Notes under the pieces: generated by a model
Databases searched by the model: none
What the model saw: only the letters and a program-made list of their open reading frames with translations
Told to the model about the DNA's origin: nothing
Program-made: the position numbers and the translations under genes
Shown: one piece after another, positions 42,096 through 47,010 of the stretch
Layout of the letters: every line of letters begins with the position of its first letter
Position numbering within the stretch: position 1 is the first letter of the stretch
Source: Entrophospora sp. SA101
Lineage: Eukaryota > Glomeromycota > Glomeromycetes > Entrophosporales > Entrophosporaceae
Length of the DNA: 47,010 bases
Reading direction: 5' to 3'
Assembly: GCA_958430865.1 (NCBI GenBank)
Contig: CAUDNR010000202.1
Coordinates: forward strand, 6,043 to 53,052

Positions 42096-44411
42096 TATTA
42101 TATATTATAGTATTATCAACCTAATTATCAATAATATTTCTTGTAATTTTTAATATCCAATGATGGGCGTATAACTATTATATATAACAATTATATGATA
42201 TCAATAATAGTTGTTATAACAGTCAAACGCCCATCACTATTTATATCTTTTACTGCATATGAAGCCTCTAGATCTGTTGATCCATTTCTATAAGTATCTG
42301 CAAATTTTAAAGAGGAACGGAATCAAATGCCAATGCAACAATTTTTCTTGATGATTTAAAGTAATTTACAGCTATGCGAGCCCAAAATAGGAAACAATCA
42401 TCATAATATATACTAATTAAGTCAAAATTTTCACTGCCGTGAACATTAGTAAAAAAGAATGTCACAGGTCTCGGATTTACACAATGATAGAAAAGAGTCA
42501 TTTTAAAATGATCGACAAAAATGTACTTGTTTTTCTAAAATCGCGTGCAAAATGATTATAGATAGACTTCACGCACCATGCAAAATGTACTATTGGACAG
42601 ATTGGTTGGTTCACAGAAAAATGGACATACATATAAAAAAAAATTTTTTTTAATGTTGTTTTTTTTTAATAGTAATAGTAAACAAAATTAAAACAGTCAA
42701 AGCTCGTTACAGTGAACCCAAATTTTGTACGGTTTTTTAATCAATACAATACTAATGTTAATAATAATAATGTTAATAATAAATAAAAAAATAGCACGTC
42801 TGGTTTCGATTTTAGCTGATGCCTAATACTAATAAAAGTCTCGAATTAACGGATTGGGATAGTAAATTCTCTCGATATAACGGTTACTAATTAATTTAAA
42901 TTTCGGTATAACGGATTTTTGAAAATTATCCGCTAAACCGAGAGTCCGCTTATTGTTGCAATTTGGCAACCAACCATCTGATCCATAAAATCTTCTTTTC
43001 GCAATTTACTGATGAATTGCAATCCTTTTTGATTTCAATGTGTTTCCATAAACGACTAGGTTGAAGATGAGGCTCGTTGTATCCATAAATACAAGGCAGA
43101 AATTTTTTCTCTCTAAAAGATTTTCGTCTTAACTTTTAAATTTGAAAATAATGATTTTTATTTTCTATAGTTTCAGATGGATAACCATTCTTCCATTTGC
43201 ATATTTAGTTTTTTCCGTGTTTTAAATTTATTTATTTATATTTAAAAATTACAAAAAAATATTAATCAGGTGTTTATTTTTTCACAATATTCACAATATT
43301 ACAAAATTTAAATTTGATTCATGAAATAAAATAAGTTGCTATCAAAAATATAGTCCTTCTAGGCCAACTATAACCATACATCATATCAAGCATTATGACT
43401 TGTATGACATGATGGTTTTTACCATCATTTTGATTTATTTTTTACTTTTCTTGTAATTATTATGATTATATTTGCTTTTTTTCTTATGTATTTATTATTA
43501 TTTTCTAATAATAGCTGATAGATTCAGTGGTCTTGGTGTATGCTATTTCTTCCTTCCATTTTTGGTATTCTTTATGTCAGCATAAGATGATGGATTAAGT
43601 TCATTATCCTGAAAACTATTTATTTTAAATCATGCAATTTTTATCAATAGTTCAAAGACATTCTATTTTTAATTGACCAAACTAAATTGATTAAATGAAT
43701 AGTGGGTGGATGGCCGACCCTTTGACTATAATCATGTTATTTCCACTATATTTATATTAAATGTAAAAGTTCTTGTATACAATAAGGGGAATTTTATTAA
43801 GATTTTATTATGATGTGAATTAGGACATTGTAAAAAATTCACTGTAAGCCATTTCCACTCTAACGAGATCGCCATAACGAGCTTTGGCTCCAAAAGATAA
43901 CTTTCAAAAACATCATATTAAAAAAGGCTAATTGATGCAAAGAAAAAATAAATAAATTGCAGGCTACAATTATTATGGCGTGCCGTGATAGACAAATGTC
44001 TGAGATTAGGCCCATATCCATTTAATGTCTATTTTAAAAAAATAGGGTTGTTGTAATCAGTAGAGATGTGACATGTGCATGAAAAAAAATGCAATGCGCG
44101 CATGATTTGAAAAAAAATCATGCAATGTCCCATACATAATTCTATTCAAAAAAAATTGCGAATTTTTTAATTTTTACCGAGTTATTATTGATTTGTATTA
44201 TTGATAGAAAATGACAAAATCAAAAATTTGGCCTCATTTTGTTAAATTTGGTAGAATTGAATAATTGCTTCTAAAAGGAATTGGTCCACTTTTTCCTTTA
44301 TATATATGATAAAAAGTGAAACAAATTGACATCTGGATGTATTTTAATTACAAATTAAAATGTCCAAAAAATACCAACAATGATAATATGGATATTACAA
44401 TTGATGGTGAT
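42096..44411 (+). repeat. 2316-bp direct repeat, copy B
   Basis: Nearly identical to 24610..26925 (offset 17486). Copy B starts directly at the MT-C start codon and grades at 44412 into a hAT-like element that is more complete than in copy A. Sub-elements are the 76-bp MITE at 42161-42236, the coding remnant at 42246-42501, the pogo-like remnant at 42694-43889 and the hAT-like start at 44060. Confidence 0.95.
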
Positions 44412-44645
44412 GGAAATGTGGGAAGCAAAAATGATAAAACTGATGATAATGAAACAATTAGAATAAAAAGTGGCAAAGAATAAGGCAGTGGTAGTGATAA
44501 TAATATTGAAAATTGTATTTAGATATTTATTTTTATATTTTTTTTGATATATTATATATTTTTTAAAAAAATGCAATGCATATAACATGCATGATGTGCA
44601 TCATGCACATCATGCGCATGAAATTTTGAAATTTCCATCTCTAGT
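44060..44645. mobile_element. hAT-like non-autonomous element or remnant
   Basis: The left end TAGAGATGTGACATGTGCATG faces a right end that, read outward, is TAGAGATGGAAATTTC. CATGCGC/GCGCATG subterminal motifs occur at both sides. Flanks GTTGTAAT and GTTGTAAA are similar but not adjacent in the same way, so the target duplication is unproven. Frames MTKSKIWPHFVKF (44212) and MKQIDIWMYFNYKLKCPKN (about 44316) look like a BED-finger-type transposase N-terminus. Confidence 0.45.
44589..44615. repeat. Perfect inverted repeat with 12-bp arms
   Basis: GCATGATGTGCA, centre TCA, TGCACATCATGC. It lies at the subterminal region of the hAT-like element and overlaps other CATG(C)-type motifs. Confidence 0.9.
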
Positions 44646-44682
44646 TGTAAATAGTCCTTGTATATATTTCTTTAGTAATACA

Positions 44683-44775
44683 GGGGGAAATGGTTAAGAG
44701 AGCATCTGCCTAGAAAGCATTTAGGCATATAGATATAGCTATTTGGAAGTCCTATGTGTCAGGCATTATTGTAAT
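44683..44775 (+). other. tRNA-Ser-like sequence (possible SINE head)
   Basis: GGGGGAAATGGTTAAGAGAG followed by CATCTGCCTAGAAAGCAT resembles the acceptor/D-arm (TGGTTAAG) and an anticodon loop CTAGAAA (anticodon AGA) of eukaryotic tRNA-Ser. The anticodon stem has mismatches, and no good GGTTCGANTCC box follows, so this is not a functional tRNA. A decayed tRNA or the head of a SINE is more likely. Confidence 0.3.
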
Positions 44776-45199
44776 TGTAAGTCTGTGTGTCAGCTGTATT
44801 GATTATATTTTATTGAAATTTATATTATTATTTGTATATTATTATTGGACACCTCATGAGCTGTAGTGCTGAAAATCACACACTCACAGTACTATCAGAA
44901 GTATTTTGAAAAAAGAACAAGGTGAGAAAATTGCTCCTTATATTTTCTAAATAAATGATACTTGGTAATTGGAAACTTATCTAAATAAAGAAAAGATTAC
45001 TTATGAAATTAACCAGCAGGAGAGAAAAATCATAACTAATAAAAGAAAATTAACACAGAACCCCACAAAGAGACAGAAAGAAAATAAAATCAGTAGAGAA
45101 ATAATTTGCTGTCTATCTTAGAATAATATAATGAATATATTATCTTTTAAAGATCAAAGAAGTTAAAAATAAGTTTGACAAAAAAGAATTGGTATAGAT
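44776..45199. other. Intergenic; nothing recognised
   Basis: A/K-rich composition, no open exon of note. Confidence 0.4.
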
Positions 45200-45690
45200 T
45201 GGTTTGGATTCCTTGGGTTTTACTTCAATTATTTGCTCTTGTTTCCTTTTTAGGTGAATTTCTCAGTTATCTTTTTTGTAATTTTTGCAATTTTTTTTTT
45301 CCTTAGTAATACTGACAAAAGCTTATTGGCTAAATATAATTCTTGGTTTAATTGCTGAATTTCTTGGGCTTGTTATTTTATTTCTTGCAATTCATTTCCC
45401 TTACCTTGTAAGGTCAAGAGAATACCTGGCTCTTGACTGTCTCTAATTGCTCCAAGTTTTCAGCTAATTGCCTTTTACTTCATTCTTGGGCTACTTCTAA
45501 GGAATTTAAGTGGCATCCAGCCTTTTCTTCTTCTTCCTTAACTTAGTTTTCAAATAGTCGACCAATATTTCTTTTTCTTTCAATCCTTTTTCTAATTCTT
45601 CAATCTTAGCATCTTCTTTTAATAAAGAGACTTGAGTATTTTCATTCATTCTATTTAATGCTTCAAGTTTTTTTCTCTCTTTTAATACAT
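45200..45690 (-). pseudogene. Coiled-coil protein remnant
   Basis: The minus strand reads ALNRMNENTQVSLLKEDAKI then EELEKGLKEKEILVDYLKTK (about 45665-45545). After frame changes it continues as QLAENLEQLETVKSQVFS and QEIQQLNQELYLANKLLSVL. Heptad-like charged helices are evident but stops and shifts are frequent. Family unknown. Confidence 0.45.
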
Positions 45691-46499
45691 TTGATCATAA
45701 AAGATTTTCCAGAAGAAATCCTTTCATCAATTGACATTAACATTTGTTTATTTATTATTAGTTTCATAAAGGAATTTATAATTTGATATATATGTTTGAG
45801 TAACTGAATAAACATGGAATCTCAATTCGATTTTATTATTTTATTATAGTATTTATTTATGTGTTATGCAAACATTATCTTTTGAAATTAACTTTTTGGA
45901 TTAATGTAAAAGGAGGCTTCTTTCCTAATTGCAATTAGAAATCCAGGCAAGAAAATTATTTCAATCTTGAAATATCAGTTTTGAATTAGCTAATTATTAA
46001 TTTGAGATTATCAAATTAAACTGGTAATTATTTACACATCAAAACACTTAATGAAAGTTTTGACCATTTTATCATAGAGGTTTTATTTCTTTGCTAGGGT
46101 GTTGATGATATTATATTGAAGTCATTTTATTAAAGAAATTGCTTGAGAATGTAAAAAAATTATTACGGAACACAAACACAACTTTCATTCACAAATAACT
46201 AACCATAAGCATAATTAAAAGGAATGTCTTGTACTTCACATCATCAAAAAAAAAGGAAATGAACATAGTAAATTATAAAGAAAGCAAAGTGTTTAATAAT
46301 GATGTAATATGATTATTTAATTTTTAATGTGGATGAGACTTTGTGTTCAGTTTATTATGCAAAAATTTTAAATCTTATATTTTTTTATATATATCACACT
46401 GCACATATTAAAAAAATTCATTTGTGTTCAAATTACATACATCAAAGTAAATATAGCTTCCAGAGTTAGTTACCAATACAAATAAATAAATTATTAACC
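45691..46499. other. Intergenic; nothing recognised
   Basis: AT-rich. No terminus or exon seen. Confidence 0.4.
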
Positions 46500-46872
46500 T
46501 GGGTCTGATTCATTTCATTGACAATCATTTTGTCAACACTCATTTTGTCAAAAGTTTGTTTTGTCAAAAGTTTGTTTCATCAAAAGTTCATTTTGTTGAA
46601 AGTTCATTTTGTTGAAAATTATTTCGTCACAAAAAAAAAACTTCATTAAACAAATTTCTCCTCACACTTCCCACACACTCTGCTTTCCTTGCCTAATTTC
46701 TTAGCTAACTTCCCACACTCCTCACATCTAACTAATTCGGTCTCTGACTTGAGGATGAAATAATTTTTGACAATGAACTTTTGATGAAACAAACTTTCAA
46801 TGAAATGGGTGTTGATGAAATGATTGTTGATGAAATGATTGTCAACAAAGTAAATATGACTGAGTCAGGATA
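46500..46872. mobile_element. Foldback element with zinc-ribbon-like core (copy 2, inverted)
   Basis: This is the reverse-complement relative of 18311-18790, with the same outer GGGTCTGATTCATTTCAT end, fewer tandem units, and a core about 85-90 percent identical by eye. On the minus strand the core is open as ETELVRCEECGKLAKKLGKE then SRVCGKCEEKFV and stop, giving C-x2-C-x13-C-x2-C. Most CG dinucleotides of copy 1 are TG or CA here. Confidence 0.8.
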
Positions 46873-46935
46873 TACTAAATATGGAAATCGATTCTGGAAA
46901 AATTGGAACCCTTTTTGTCGATCAATTCATATATA

Positions 46936-47010
46936 CAGTGGTGTGCAAAAAAAATGACAATCTTTTTGGAAAAAGATCAACAAGTGTAACTTCCTCAATT
47001 TTGGTCATAA
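46936..47010 (+). mobile_element. Tc1-like left terminus, element continues beyond the window
   Basis: TA followed by CAGTGGTGTGCAAAAAAAAT and GACAATCTTTTTGG is a typical Tc1/mariner terminal layout. The rest is outside. Confidence 0.6.

Overview
The window looks like nuclear DNA from a filamentous fungus with a very AT-rich, repeat-laden genome. The best match is an arbuscular mycorrhizal fungus (Glomeromycotina, Rhizophagus-like). Support comes from short GT-AG introns (mostly 75-90 nt), a BTB-BACK-TLDc gene of the type that is hugely expanded in these fungi, a chromodomain/chromoshadow HP1 gene, and many decayed DNA transposons. The taxon is inferred from gene style, not from a marker gene.

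Layout. 1-168 (-): the first two exons of a CDK-like kinase running off the left edge. 1.0-7.5 kb: tandem repeats, decayed transposon-type coding remnants, a methyltransferase pseudogene (MT-D) and a pogo-like MITE. 7.5-8.5 kb: an acidic, N/D/E/Y-rich membrane-anchored protein. 8.5-12.7 kb: transposon debris, including a long inverted repeat with a hAT-type MITE nested inside it that has an exact 8-bp target duplication. 12.7-15.5 kb: BTB-TLDc gene and a secreted ML-domain (NPC2-like) lipid-binding protein, both on the minus strand. 16.1-17.3 kb: a 1000-N assembly gap bounded by transposon termini. 18.3-18.8 kb: a foldback element with a zinc-ribbon-like core; a second copy lies at 46.5 kb. 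19.2-21.3 kb (-): F-box/WD40 protein. 24.6-26.9 kb: first copy of a 2.3-kb, almost perfect direct repeat. 27.6-28.9 kb: six-exon HP1 homologue. 29.3-31.6 kb: four-exon type II membrane glycosyltransferase resembling fucosyltransferases. 31.6-35.2 kb: repeats and a decayed leucine-rich gene. 35.5-36.4 kb: secreted Q/P-rich protein. 36.8-42.1 kb: a cluster of three SAM-dependent methyltransferase loci (MT-A intact, MT-B pseudogene, MT-C intact) with a Tc1 remnant between B and C. 42.1-44.4 kb: second copy of the 2.3-kb repeat, abutting the MT-C start codon. 44.4-47.0 kb: hAT-like, tRNA-like, coiled-coil and Tc1 remnants.

Most genes here are ordinary single-copy fungal functions: cell cycle, ubiquitin ligase adaptor, heterochromatin, sterol/lipid binding and glycosylation. 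The distinctive element is the methyltransferase family. Both intact members begin with a textbook N-myristoylation sequence, they differ in intron content, and one carries an 11-nt microexon inside the SAM-binding motif. Exon coordinates below were worked out by hand from GT/AG sites, frame and alignment between paralogues.
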